Below, one piece after another: positions 52,958 through 62,612 of a DNA stretch of 64,000 nt. How positions within the stretch are numbered: position 1 is the first letter of the stretch; every line of letters starts with the position of its first letter. The position numbers and the translations under genes are program-made. A model generated the notes under the pieces. That model was not told the origin of the DNA. It was given only the letters and a program-made list of their open reading frames with translations, and ran no database searches. This stretch comes from Patiriisocius sp047731265 (GTDB taxonomy: Bacteria > Bacteroidota > Bacteroidia > Flavobacteriales > Flavobacteriaceae): contig NZ_CP159835.1 in assembly GCF_047731265.1 (NCBI RefSeq), positions 3,472,001 through 3,536,000 of the forward strand, read 5' to 3'.

Positions 52958-55770
52958 GAACGATTACACACATACTCTTACTTTGTTTGTTAGCATCAAC
53001 GACTTTGTTGGCGCAGCATAAAATCACTATTGACGCAACGTTAAACGATGTGGAAGAGACCATTACAATTCAACAAAAAATTGAATATGTAAATACAAGC
53101 TCAAAATCTTTAGATACTATTTATTTTAATGACTGGGCAAATAGTTTCAGTAAAAAAACTACCCCGTTAGGGATTCGTTTTGGCGAAAATTTTGACTTCC
53201 CTTTTACTTTTGAAAATGATTCAAAAAGAGGAAAAACTACCATCGGGGAAATTAGAAACAATAATGGCTCGCCCTTATCTTGGGAATACGGCACCGCAGT
53301 TGACATATTAAAAGTCGCACCTTCCAAAATAATAAAAGCGGGTGAAAGTTTTACTTTTAATCTTAGTTATACAGTCAAAGTTTCTGACGATAGCTTTACA
53401 CGTTTTGGTGTTGACAATAACGGAAATTACAAATTGCGTTATTGGTATATTTCACCTGCCGTATTCGATGAGGAATGGAAAGCATACAGCAATAAGAATA
53501 CAGAAGATTTGTATCTCTTACCTTCACAATTCGACATTACATTTAATTATCCTAAAAATTTAATCCTAGACTCAGATTTTGATATCGTTTCTGAAGAAAC
53601 AATAGGAACAAATAAACGTACTGTTATCAAAGGAATTGACAGAACAAAAGCTTTATTATTTCTTAGTAAAACAATAAAATTTGAGAGTATTGTAACAGAT
53701 AAAGTCGAAGTTGTTTCGAACATTTACCAACGAAAAGTGAGTTCTCCCATTCGCGCGCTAATGGTGGATCGTGTAACACATTTTTTAAACGAAAAATTGG
53801 GTGATTACCCGTTTGATAAAATTATCGTTAGCGATGAAGACAATCGAAACAACCCAGTATACGGTCTCAACCAATTACCCAGCTTCTTAAGCCCCTTCCC
53901 TAATGGTTTTGAATACGACCTAGCCCAACTCAAAACAATGAGCCGCAAGTATTTAGAAAACGCTCTAATGCTTCATCCACGAGAGGATTCTTGGCTTATA
54001 GGTGCAATGCAAATAAACTTACTCATAGAATATATAAACGAGTACTATCCTAAAATGAAGATATTAGGTAGTTTAAGTGATTTTTGGATTATAAAGTGGA
54101 CACATATTTCAGACCTAGAATTTAACGATCAATATTCTTTGTTGTATTTAAATATGGCTCGAAACAACATTCACCAGCCATTAGCAACACCTCGAGATTC
54201 ACTTACTAAATTCAATAAAAACATAGCAAATGACTATTACAGCGCAAAAGGGTTGCAATATTTAAAAGACTTTCTGACTGATACTTCGTTGGATGAGGCT
54301 ATTAAAGAGTTTTATACTACTTATAAATTAAAGCAGACAACCTCTAACGATTTCAAAAAAATAATTGAAGCTAAGACGTCGTTACCTATAGATTGGTTTT
54401 TTGATGAATATGTTCAAAATCGAAGTACCATAGATTTTAAAATTAAAAAAATTGAAAAACGAGGTGATTCTTTAGATGTTACCATCTTAAACAAGCGAAA
54501 AAACAAACTCCCAGTTTCAATATATGGTAGCACAAAAAAAGACAGTCTAATTTTTAAGAACTGGGTAATGCCTATTGACAGTATAGGAACCATAACGGTA
54601 CCTGCGAAAGGGGTTGAAAAATTAGTGCTTAATAAAGAGGGACATATCGCTGAGTTTAACCGCAGAAATAACACAAAAAAAATTGATGGAATTTTAAACC
54701 GTCCAATTCAATTTAGGCTTTTTCAAGACGCTCAAGACCCTCGCTACAATCAGTTATTCCTTATGCCCATTTTTGAATTTAATTTATACGATGGGATTAC
54801 GGCTGGGATGAAATTGTACAACAAAACATTGCTGCCAAAATTTATCCATTATAAATTGGAGCCTCAATACGGTTTCAGATCAAAAAAGATAATTGGTAAT
54901 GGAAATATACAAGTTACCAATCAATTTGAATCCGGAAAATTATACGCAACGCGTTATGGTTTTAGCGGTAGTTATTTCTCATACGATGAAAACCTCTTTT
55001 ATAGAAGATTTACACCCTACCTAACATTTTCTTTTAGAGATGAAGATTTACGAAAGAACGAAAAGCAATTCATCAACCTTAGAAGTGTAAATGTATTTAG
55101 GGATGAAAACCCAAACGATTCAGATCAAGAACCCAACTACAGTGTTTTTAATGCAAGCTATGTCTATAGCAACCCTAACTTAATTGACTACTATCGCGGT
55201 GTTGTAGATTATCAAATATCTGAAAATTTCAGTAAAATTTCGACAACCCTAGACTACCGAAAGCTATTTGTCAATAACAGGCAATTAAATGTGCGCATCT
55301 TTGCTGGAGCATTCCTTTTTAATGACACACGAGAAAACGAAGATTTCTTTAGTTTTGCACTCGATAGACCCACTGATTATCTTTTTGACTATAGTTATTA
55401 TGGTCGAAGTGAAGAAGCAGGGCTTTTTAGTCAACAACTTATTGTAGCCGAGGGTGGTTTTAAATCACAGTTACAACCCGCTTTTGCCAATAACTGGATT
55501 ACTACCATAGGAGTGAGTACAAATATATGGCGATGGATATTAGCGTATGGTGATGCAGGACTCGTAAATAATACGCAAAGCGGAACAAAGGCCTTGTTTG
55601 ATTCTGGAATCCGAATTAACTTAGTACAGGATTATTTTGAGTTGTATTTCCCTTTGTATTCTTCTTTAGGCTGGGAACCTGGAATGCCTAATTACGATCA
55701 GCGAATTCGTTTTAAAGTCACTTTAAGCCCCAAGACATTATTAAGTTTGTTTACCAGAGAGTGGTATTAA
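52954..55770 (+). CDS. M1-aminopeptidase-like secreted protein lacking HExxH, fused to a probable outer-membrane beta-barrel
   Basis: A 938-residue protein translated from TTG with a four-base overlap with the previous stop. Signal peptide MRTITHILLLCLLASTTLLA. Residues about 25-480 resemble the M1/gluzincin aminopeptidases of Bacteroidota in order and phrase (NYKLRYWYISPAVFDEEWKA; ALMLHPREDSWLIGAMQINL; LPIDWFFDEYVQNRS). The zinc motif HExxH is absent; the aligned place reads HPRED (about 340). From about 590 the sequence alternates like beta-strands (YSVFNASYVYSNPNLIDYYR) and ends in an aromatic residue (FTREWY), suggesting a barrel. Function unknown; binding or translocation seems likelier than proteolysis. 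Confidence 0.72.
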   Translation: MRTITHILLLCLLASTTLLAQHKITIDATLNDVEETITIQQKIEYVNTSSKSLDTIYFNDWANSFSKKTTPLGIRFGENFDFPFTFENDSKRGKTTIGEIRNNNGSPLSWEYGTAVDILKVAPSKIIKAGESFTFNLSYTVKVSDDSFTRFGVDNNGNYKLRYWYISPAVFDEEWKAYSNKNTEDLYLLPSQFDITFNYPKNLILDSDFDIVSEETIGTNKRTVIKGIDRTKALLFLSKTIKFESIVTDKVEVVSNIYQRKVSSPIRALMVDRVTHFLNEKLGDYPFDKIIVSDEDNRNNPVYGLNQLPSFLSPFPNGFEYDLAQLKTMSRKYLENALMLHPREDSWLIGAMQINLLIEYINEYYPKMKILGSLSDFWIIKWTHISDLEFNDQYSLLYLNMARNNIHQPLATPRDSLTKFNKNIANDYYSAKGLQYLKDFLTDTSLDEAIKEFYTTYKLKQTTSNDFKKIIEAKTSLPIDWFFDEYVQNRSTIDFKIKKIEKRGDSLDVTILNKRKNKLPVSIYGSTKKDSLIFKNWVMPIDSIGTITVPAKGVEKLVLNKEGHIAEFNRRNNTKKIDGILNRPIQFRLFQDAQDPRYNQLFLMPIFEFNLYDGITAGMKLYNKTLLPKFIHYKLEPQYGFRSKKIIGNGNIQVTNQFESGKLYATRYGFSGSYFSYDENLFYRRFTPYLTFSFRDEDLRKNEKQFINLRSVNVFRDENPNDSDQEPNYSVFNASYVYSNPNLIDYYRGVVDYQISENFSKISTTLDYRKLFVNNRQLNVRIFAGAFLFNDTRENEDFFSFALDRPTDYLFDYSYYGRSEEAGLFSQQLIVAEGGFKSQLQPAFANNWITTIGVSTNIWRWILAYGDAGLVNNTQSGTKALFDSGIRINLVQDYFELYFPLYSSLGWEPGMPNYDQRIRFKVTLSPKTLLSLFTREWY

Positions 55771-55955
55771 AAAATGCCTTTTTACCATTACATATTCTCA
55801 TTTTCACGCTTTTTAGCCTGCAACAGATTAGTGTATTTTCAATCAAATCATCATTTGGGTTATTAATTCACATTAGGGTGCTGATTGAAAAAATATTTAT
55901 TGAGGATACGTTACCTAAATAGCCTTTTTAATAAGATACCACCAAATATTTAGCA

Positions 55956-55986
55956 TTGTTTTGCACGTTCGTTTTGACTACTTTTG
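55956..55986 (+). promoter_or_regulatory. Bacteroidota-type promoter of the E1 alpha/beta gene
   Basis: TTG (55956-55958), 20 bases, TACTTTTG (55979-55986): a good TTG-N19/20-TAnnTTTG match. It lies inside the longer upstream frame and supports the start codon at 56018. Confidence 0.65.
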
Positions 55987-56017
55987 CAAAAGCGTAATAT
56001 CTATAAATCTCATCTCT

Positions 56018-58432
56018 ATGCAAACAAATCCTACGACAAATAAAGATCTCTCTTTTGATGATTTCAAAGCTGAAATTATCAATGACTATACAATAGCGGT
56101 TACGAGTAGAGAATGCAGTTTGTTAGGACGTCGTGAAGTACTTACAGGAAAAGCAAAATTTGGGATTTTTGGAGATGGCAAAGAAATACCCCAACTGGCT
56201 TGGGCAAAGGCTTTTAAAAATGGAGATTGGCGCAGTGGATATTACCGTGACCAAACGTTTATGATGGCGATTGGCAAATTAACCATTCAACAGTTTTTTG
56301 CAGGTTTGTATGGACACACAAGTTTAGAGGAAGATCCAATGAGTGCTGGAAGGCAAATGGGCGGTCATTTTGCAACCCATTCTTTGAACGATGACGGTAC
56401 TTGGAAAAACTTAACTGAACAAAAAAATAGTAGTGCAGACATCTCTCCAACTGCTGGGCAAATGCCACGATTATTGGGATTGGCACAAGCTTCAAAAGTT
56501 TTCAGAAATTTAAAAGGACTGGAAAACAAAACAAACTTTTCAAAAGAAGGAAATGAAGTTGCTTGGGGAACCATAGGAAACGCAAGCACAAGCGAAGGGT
56601 TGTTTTGGGAAACGATAAATGCAGCAGGGGTGTTACAAGTACCAATGGTAATGTGTGTTTGGGATGATGAATACGGGATTTCAGTCCATGCAAAACATCA
56701 AACTACAAAAGAAAACATCTCTGAAATCTTAAAAGGGTTTCAAAGAACCAACGAAGACAAAGGCTACGAAATTATTATAGTAAACGGCTGGAATTATGTC
56801 GAGCTCGTAGAAGCATTTCAAAAAGCAGGCACCATCGCACGCGAAGAGCACGTTCCTGCTCTAATCCACGTTCGTGAATTAACACAACCCCAAGGACACT
56901 CTACTTCAGGCTCACATGAGCGCTACAAAAATACAGAAAGACTTCAATGGGAGCGAGCGTTTGATTGTAATGTAAAATTCAGAGAATGGGTCATAGAAAA
57001 TAATTTTGCGACCAATGATGAATTAGAAGCCATAGAAAAAGACATAAAAAAACAGGTACGCGTTGGTAAAAAAGCGGCTTGGCAAGCATTTTTAGCACCT
57101 CAGCAAAAGGAATCCCAGGAAGCGATTACACTTTTAAGTAATTTAGCTGAAAGCTCTCCTAATAAAACCTTTATTGAAAAAATAAAGAATGAACTGGCTG
57201 CAGAAAAAGAACCTTTTCGCAGAAGCATAGCAAGTGGAGTTCGAAAAGCACTTAGATATGTGATTTTAGAAACGAGTACCGAAAAAAAACAATTACAAGA
57301 TTGGATTAATAATTATTTTGAAATCATTCAACCTAAATATTCTTCAAACTTATATTCTGAATCAAATACAAATGCAATTAGCGTTGCCGAAGTGAAACCA
57401 GCATATAATAGCAATGCCGAAGATGTAGATGGCCGTGTTATTTTACGGGACAATTTTGACACTATTTTAGGAAATTACCCAGAGACATTAATTTTTGGAG
57501 AGGACGTAGGTGCCATTGGTGATGTAAACCAAGGGCTCGAAGGTCTTCAAGAAAAATATGGCGAAATGCGTGTGAGTGACACCGGAATTAGAGAAGCGAC
57601 AATTTTAGGTCAAGGTATCGGGATGGCAATGCGAGGACTGCGCCCAATTGCAGAAATACAGTACTTGGATTATATCTTGTATGCCTTGCAAATTATGAGT
57701 GATGATCTTGTTACCGTGCGTTATAGAACTAACGGTATGCAAAAAGCACCTTTAATTGTTCGCACGCGCGGGCACCGTTTAGAAGGAATCTGGCATAGTG
57801 GTTCGCAAATGGGAGGATTGATTCATTTGCTCCGCGGCATGTATATTCTCGTGCCTCGCAACATGACAAAAGCAGCAGGTTTTTATAATACACTTTTAAA
57901 AACAGACGAACCGGCTCTTGTAATTGAATGCTTGAATGGCTATCGATTAAAAGAAAAGATGCCCGCTAATTTAGGAGCATTTAGGACCCCAATTGGTGTT
58001 ATTGAAACCATTAAGGAAGGTAACGACATTACCCTAGTTTCCTACGGAAGTACCTTGCGCATTGTTCAAGAGGCTGCAAAAGAATTACAGCAAGTAGGTA
58101 TTGATGCTGAAGTAATTGATGTGCAATCTCTACTTCCATTAGACTTAAACCACGACCTAGTTAAAAGTATTAAAAAAACAAACCGATTACTAGTTATTGA
58201 CGAAGATGTTCCTGGTGGAGCTTCAGCATATATTCTTAAGACCATTGTTGAAGATCAAAACGGCTACCAATACTTGGATAGCAAACCACAAACACTAGCA
58301 GCAAAACCGCACCGCCCTGCCTACGGAACTGACGGTGATTACTTTTCAAAACCATCTACTGAAGATGTTTTTGAAAAAGTATATGAAATTATACACGAAG
58401 CGAATCCTATAGATTTTCCTAAGTTGAGGTAG
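56018..58432 (+). CDS. 2-oxoacid dehydrogenase E1 component, fused alpha and beta subunits
   Basis: An 804-residue thiamine diphosphate enzyme with alpha and beta E1 chains in one polypeptide, the usual Bacteroidota form for branched-chain 2-oxoacids. Alpha part: KEIPQLAWAKAFKNGDWRSG YYRDQTFMMAIG, the ThDP motif region GTIGNASTSEGLFWETINAA GV ... DDEYGISVHAKHQT. Beta part from about 480: LIFGEDVGAIGDVNQGLEGL, RVSDTGIREATILGQGIGMA, PLIVRTRGHRLEGIWHSGSQ and LVIDEDVPGGASAYI. It decarboxylates the oxoacid and passes the acyl group to a lipoyl E2, which is not in this window. Confidence 0.92.
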   Translation: MQTNPTTNKDLSFDDFKAEIINDYTIAVTSRECSLLGRREVLTGKAKFGIFGDGKEIPQLAWAKAFKNGDWRSGYYRDQTFMMAIGKLTIQQFFAGLYGHTSLEEDPMSAGRQMGGHFATHSLNDDGTWKNLTEQKNSSADISPTAGQMPRLLGLAQASKVFRNLKGLENKTNFSKEGNEVAWGTIGNASTSEGLFWETINAAGVLQVPMVMCVWDDEYGISVHAKHQTTKENISEILKGFQRTNEDKGYEIIIVNGWNYVELVEAFQKAGTIAREEHVPALIHVRELTQPQGHSTSGSHERYKNTERLQWERAFDCNVKFREWVIENNFATNDELEAIEKDIKKQVRVGKKAAWQAFLAPQQKESQEAITLLSNLAESSPNKTFIEKIKNELAAEKEPFRRSIASGVRKALRYVILETSTEKKQLQDWINNYFEIIQPKYSSNLYSESNTNAISVAEVKPAYNSNAEDVDGRVILRDNFDTILGNYPETLIFGEDVGAIGDVNQGLEGLQEKYGEMRVSDTGIREATILGQGIGMAMRGLRPIAEIQYLDYILYALQIMSDDLVTVRYRTNGMQKAPLIVRTRGHRLEGIWHSGSQMGGLIHLLRGMYILVPRNMTKAAGFYNTLLKTDEPALVIECLNGYRLKEKMPANLGAFRTPIGVIETIKEGNDITLVSYGSTLRIVQEAAKELQQVGIDAEVIDVQSLLPLDLNHDLVKSIKKTNRLLVIDEDVPGGASAYILKTIVEDQNGYQYLDSKPQTLAAKPHRPAYGTDGDYFSKPSTEDVFEKVYEIIHEANPIDFPKLR

Positions 58433-58443
58433 CTGTACTTTTA

Positions 58444-58758
58444 ATGAAGAACCTCTTTGCTCTATCCCTGCTTCTTAGTCTCTATTTTTCTAGCCACGCC
58501 AAAGGAAATTATAGTATCGCAAACTATCCTAACGAGAAAGCCTCGTTCCTTACTTTTAACCTATTGACCACATTTATATTGGATACAACCAGATATCGAA
58601 TGGGATATATTCATCCCATAAACAAACAATTGTGTGTGTTACTGGGTGTTGGTTTTGGGTCTGAAGTCACAAATTTTATTGTCACCCAGCAAGACCGCGA
58701 TGATAGAGATAACCATTCGTTTTTTGAAGTTAGACCTCAAATCTATTCTATTTTGTAA
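58444..58758 (+). CDS. Truncated outer-membrane-type protein or short secreted protein
   Basis: A 104-residue protein with signal peptide MKNLFALSLLLSLYFSSHA. The body (RYRMGYIHPINKQLCVLLGVGFGSE) looks like the first beta-hairpins of a small outer-membrane barrel, and it stops at YSIL where such barrels would continue. No coding continuation is visible in the AT-rich 90 bases that follow. It may be a truncated gene. 11 bases separate it from the E1 gene, so it could be read through from there. Confidence 0.5.
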   Translation: MKNLFALSLLLSLYFSSHAKGNYSIANYPNEKASFLTFNLLTTFILDTTRYRMGYIHPINKQLCVLLGVGFGSEVTNFIVTQQDRDDRDNHSFFEVRPQIYSIL

Positions 58759-58904
58759 ACTACTATATTATGGCTTTTTTTAAAAATATTTCCTACAAAT
58801 ATTAAATAATTGTTAATTTTTAACGTTTATATGCCATTAATCAAGTTTAAGTGTTTTTTTTTAATGTAACTTTGGTTTTTTTATTAAACACAAATAACTA
58901 CCTC

Positions 58905-59852
58905 TTGAAATTAATTAATCTCCTTATAATTTATTTACTAGCAGTATCCTGTTCCCCAGATAGTCTCGAAAACTCCACAAATACAAACCAAAAAACGGCT
59001 AATCTAGTATTAGGTTTTGAGCAATATTTAAACCTTGAGTCCGAAACCATTTTTGATGTTCCCTATGACTCCCATTCCGAACAAGTGATGGATATTTACT
59101 TGCCAGAAGACCGCTCCTTTTCTTACACCAAAGTTTTAGTTTTAGTACACGGAGGAAGCTGGCAATACGGAGACAAAACTAGTTTTACAAACCTTGCTGA
59201 AGAATTAAAAGAACGACACCCAAATCACGCTATAGTCAACCTAAATTACAGGCTAGCTGACACAAGTCACGCAGCATTTCCAAATCAATTTATTGACATA
59301 AAAAATGCTCTTGAATATTTAGAAAGAGAAGCTGATAATTTAAAGATAAAACCTGAATTTGGCCTTATAGGCGGGAGCTCTGGTGGTCATTTAGCACTAT
59401 ACTACGATTATAAATTTGACACTAACGATGCTGTAAAATTCGTTTGCAGTATGTCTGGACCTACAGATTTCGCAGATTCGTTCTATCAACAAAACCCTAA
59501 TTTCAATCAACTCATTGAATTATTAATTGATAAAGATGCATACGGAGTAAATAGCAATGGAAGTAGAGAAGATTTTATTCCTGGCAGTGATCTCTCAATT
59601 TCTTATTATCTAGATCACCTTAGTCCGCTGTATCACGTAAACTCTCAAAGCAGCCCTACACTTCTATTTCACGGGGATCAAGACGAAATCGTACCTATTG
59701 CCAATGCCTATATGTTAAATAAAACACTAACCTACGCCTCTGTCAAAAATAAACTTAATGTGTATACTGGAGACCATAGTGGTTGGATTCTTCCTTTTTA
59801 CAGAACGCTACTACACTCAGAAATTTCTGATTTTATTCTTAAATTTCTTTAA
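58905..59852 (+). CDS. Lipoprotein carboxylesterase, alpha/beta hydrolase (BD-FAE type)
   Basis: A 315-residue lipoprotein: the TTG at 58905 gives the signal MKLINLLIIYLLAVSC with a clean lipobox; the GTG 18 codons upstream gives a worse start. The hydrolase core has MDIYLPEDRS, VLVLVHGGSWQYGDKTSF (oxyanion HGG), LNYRLADTSHAAFPNQFIDI, the nucleophile GLIGGSSGGHLALYY (GxSxG), the acid in LLFHGDQDEIVPI and His in TGDHSGWIL. The set matches BD-FAE/esterase enzymes (feruloyl or acetyl esterases). Substrate not proven. It converges on uvrD, overlapping it by four bases. Confidence 0.85.
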   Translation: MKLINLLIIYLLAVSCSPDSLENSTNTNQKTANLVLGFEQYLNLESETIFDVPYDSHSEQVMDIYLPEDRSFSYTKVLVLVHGGSWQYGDKTSFTNLAEELKERHPNHAIVNLNYRLADTSHAAFPNQFIDIKNALEYLEREADNLKIKPEFGLIGGSSGGHLALYYDYKFDTNDAVKFVCSMSGPTDFADSFYQQNPNFNQLIELLIDKDAYGVNSNGSREDFIPGSDLSISYYLDHLSPLYHVNSQSSPTLLFHGDQDEIVPIANAYMLNKTLTYASVKNKLNVYTGDHSGWILPFYRTLLHSEISDFILKFL

Positions 59853-62170
59853 GAATCTAAAACATTCAACTTAGCAAACCTAAGAAGTAATTTTTTAAGA
59901 CCTCCGTTTGCAAAGTTAATTTCGGCTTTTGTATCTGCTCCTGCGCCTTCTATCTTGGTGATTTTTCCTTTACCGAAACGAACATGTTCTACCCAAGTTC
60001 CAATGTGAAGATTTGCTTTTGCAGCATCAAAGTTTTTTTCAGATGCACTCGTGGCAGGTTTCATTTTACGCAGTTTTCTTATTTGATCTTGTGTGGGTCC
60101 ACTGGGCGCTTCTCCCGCAGTAGGCTTTCTTAAACGCAGTTTGCTCTTATCTACCTCGTCAAAGATATCAGCATCTAATAGCGGCTTATAACGTTGTTCT
60201 GTAATAGGGGTTAAGTACTCTATATAGTTAGCATCTATTTCTTCAATAAAACGGCTAGGTTCTGCATCAATTAACTTCCCCCAACGGTACCTAGATTGCG
60301 TATAGGTTAAATAGGCTTGTTTCTCCGCTCTTGTTAATGCAACATAAAACAAACGACGCTCTTCTTCTAGTTCTTCACGGGTACTCATACTCATTCCGCT
60401 TGGAAAAAGATCTTCTTCCATTCCTACAACATAAACATATGGAAACTCCAAGCCCTTAGCCAGATGCACGGTCATAAGTGCGACCCTATCATCATCGCCT
60501 TTGTCATTATCTAAATCTGTTGCTAGTGCGACATCTTCCATAAATTCTGATAAAGACCCAGTACTATCTGCTAGCTCTCTTTGTTCTTCCACAAAATCGC
60601 GCATACCATTCAGTAGCTCTTCAATATTTTCAATGCGAGCAATGCCTTCTGGTGAACCATCCTTTTTTAGCTCGGTGTATAAACCTGTCTTTTTGGTTAC
60701 ATGTTCTGCAATTTGAAACACATCATAATTTTGATTCACTACCTGGAAGCTCTGAATCATCGTTACAAAATTCTGTAGTTTAGTTTGTGTTCCTTTATTG
60801 ATATTTAATTCTATCTTTTGAAGATGCTGCATTACTTCAAACATAGATCTCCCATAGTGATTTGCAGCAACTGTAAGCCTTTCTATTGTTGTTTGCCCTA
60901 TTCCGCGCGCAGGATAATTAATGACGCGTTTGAGTGCTTCTTCGTCTTTAGGGTTCAAGATTAACCGCAAATATGACAGCACATCTTTTATTTCTTTTCG
61001 TTGATAAAAACTCAATCCGCCGTATATGCGATAGGGAATATCTTTTTTCCGAAGGGCATCTTCCATGGCACGGGATTGTGCATTGGTGCGATACAAAATG
61101 GCGAAGTCTCCATTTTGTGCCTTCTCGTTCATTTGCGTTTCGAAAATATTACTTGCCACAAAACGCCCTTCGTCACCATCGGTCATCGTGCGGTTTACTT
61201 TTATCTTAACACCCTCGTCGTTGGCAGTCCATACCACCTTATCCAATCTGGTTTTGTTCTTTTCAATAATACTATTAGCGGCGTTTACGATATTTTTTGT
61301 GGAGCGATAATTCTGCTCCAAACGGTACACTTTTACATCATCATAATCCTTCTGAAAATTGAGAATATTGTTAATATTAGCCCCTCTAAAAGCATAAATA
61401 CTCTGGGCATCATCCCCTACTACACAAATATTTTGAAATTTATCACTTAAGGCACGTACGATTAAGTACTGGCTATGATTTGTATCTTGGTACTCATCAA
61501 CCAAAATATATCTAAAACGGTTTTGATATTTTGCTAACACTTCAGGAAAACGAGTTAAAAGCTCATTGGTTTTTAGCAATAAATCATCAAAGTCCATCGC
61601 TCCTGCTTTAAAGCATTTCTCCACATAGCTTTTATAAATTTCTCCCAAACGAGGTATTTTTGCCATCGCATCTGCCTCCATTAACTCTGGATTACTGAAG
61701 TATGCTTTTACCGTGATCAAACTGTTTTTATAGGAAGAAATCCGCGAATAGACTTGCTTGTATTTGTAGATCTCTTTGTCGAGTTGCATCTCTTTTATTA
61801 CAGCTCTAATAACGCTTTGAGAGTCTTGCGTATCGTAGATGGTGAAATTTGAAGGATAGCCCAGCTTATCTGCCTCGTACCTCAATATCTTTGCAAAAAC
61901 ACTGTGGAACGTTCCCATCCAAAGGTTTTTTCCTTCGCTAGCGCCAACGATTTCAGAAATACGTTTTTTCATTTCGCGTGCCGCTTTATTTGTAAACGTA
62001 AGCGCTAAAATATTAAAAGGATCAACACCTTTAGACATTAAATACGCAATGCGGAATGTCAACACTCTAGTCTTACCAGATCCTGCTCCAGCAATAACAA
62101 TCATAGCACCATCTTTTTGAATGGTAGGAGCTAATTGGGCATCATTTAATTGGCTGAGATATTCTTGCAA
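59849..62170 (-). CDS. uvrD: ATP-dependent DNA helicase UvrD/PcrA
   Basis: A 773-residue SF1A helicase. Motif I MIVIAGAGSGKTRVLTFRIA, Ia LALTFTNKAAREMKKR, II YILVDEYQDTNHSQY, III VVGDDAQSIYAFRGANI, IV YRLEQNYRSTKNIVNAANS, V LMTVHLAKGLEFPYVYVVGM and VI EEERRLFYVALTRAEKQAYL are intact. The C terminus (WVEHVRFGKGKITKIEGAG) is the Tudor-like RNA polymerase-binding domain of PcrA. It works in excision and mismatch repair with UvrA. The TTG at 62170 (MQEYLSQLNDAQLAP) fits the family; the frame extends 19 codons further up to another TTG. Confidence 0.95.
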   Translation of the reverse strand: MQEYLSQLNDAQLAPTIQKDGAMIVIAGAGSGKTRVLTFRIAYLMSKGVDPFNILALTFTNKAAREMKKRISEIVGASEGKNLWMGTFHSVFAKILRYEADKLGYPSNFTIYDTQDSQSVIRAVIKEMQLDKEIYKYKQVYSRISSYKNSLITVKAYFSNPELMEADAMAKIPRLGEIYKSYVEKCFKAGAMDFDDLLLKTNELLTRFPEVLAKYQNRFRYILVDEYQDTNHSQYLIVRALSDKFQNICVVGDDAQSIYAFRGANINNILNFQKDYDDVKVYRLEQNYRSTKNIVNAANSIIEKNKTRLDKVVWTANDEGVKIKVNRTMTDGDEGRFVASNIFETQMNEKAQNGDFAILYRTNAQSRAMEDALRKKDIPYRIYGGLSFYQRKEIKDVLSYLRLILNPKDEEALKRVINYPARGIGQTTIERLTVAANHYGRSMFEVMQHLQKIELNINKGTQTKLQNFVTMIQSFQVVNQNYDVFQIAEHVTKKTGLYTELKKDGSPEGIARIENIEELLNGMRDFVEEQRELADSTGSLSEFMEDVALATDLDNDKGDDDRVALMTVHLAKGLEFPYVYVVGMEEDLFPSGMSMSTREELEEERRLFYVALTRAEKQAYLTYTQSRYRWGKLIDAEPSRFIEEIDANYIEYLTPITEQRYKPLLDADIFDEVDKSKLRLRKPTAGEAPSGPTQDQIRKLRKMKPATSASEKNFDAAKANLHIGTWVEHVRFGKGKITKIEGAGADTKAEINFANGGLKKLLLRFAKLNVLDS

Positions 62171-62612
62171 ATTCTTTGAAGTTAAAATTGAAAAATATTT
62201 TAAAAATTCAGGGGAAACTGAATTCAAAATTGAACCTGAAAAATAGTCATTTTGAAAGGAAATGTATTGTTGAAAATTCAGAAATTATAAACACTTTCCG
62301 TATTTATCAAACAGAGACTGTACATCGTTTTTAATTACGAGCTTTAAATCTTTCATATTATAAATAATTCTATTTTAGATACTAAATACTTGGTGTGACC
62401 CATCTATTTATATTGAAGATAGCATCAATATCTTTGATATGTTTTAGTGTAACATTTTTGCATATCTACTGACATATTACCCTATTCTCTGTTAAATACG
62501 CTGTTAAAATAGCTTAGACAAATTCGACTAAAAAATTGATATACAGACTTCTGCACTATAAACCAATACATTAAATCATTAAAAAACTATTTTCCAATGT
62601 AAAACGAACAGC
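62171..62612. other. AT-rich gap with no clear gene
   Basis: Holds only a 23-codon minus-strand frame (62285-62356, MKDLKLVIKNDVQSLFDKYG) that might be a gene relic, and AT-rich upstream sequence for the flanking genes. Confidence 0.3.
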
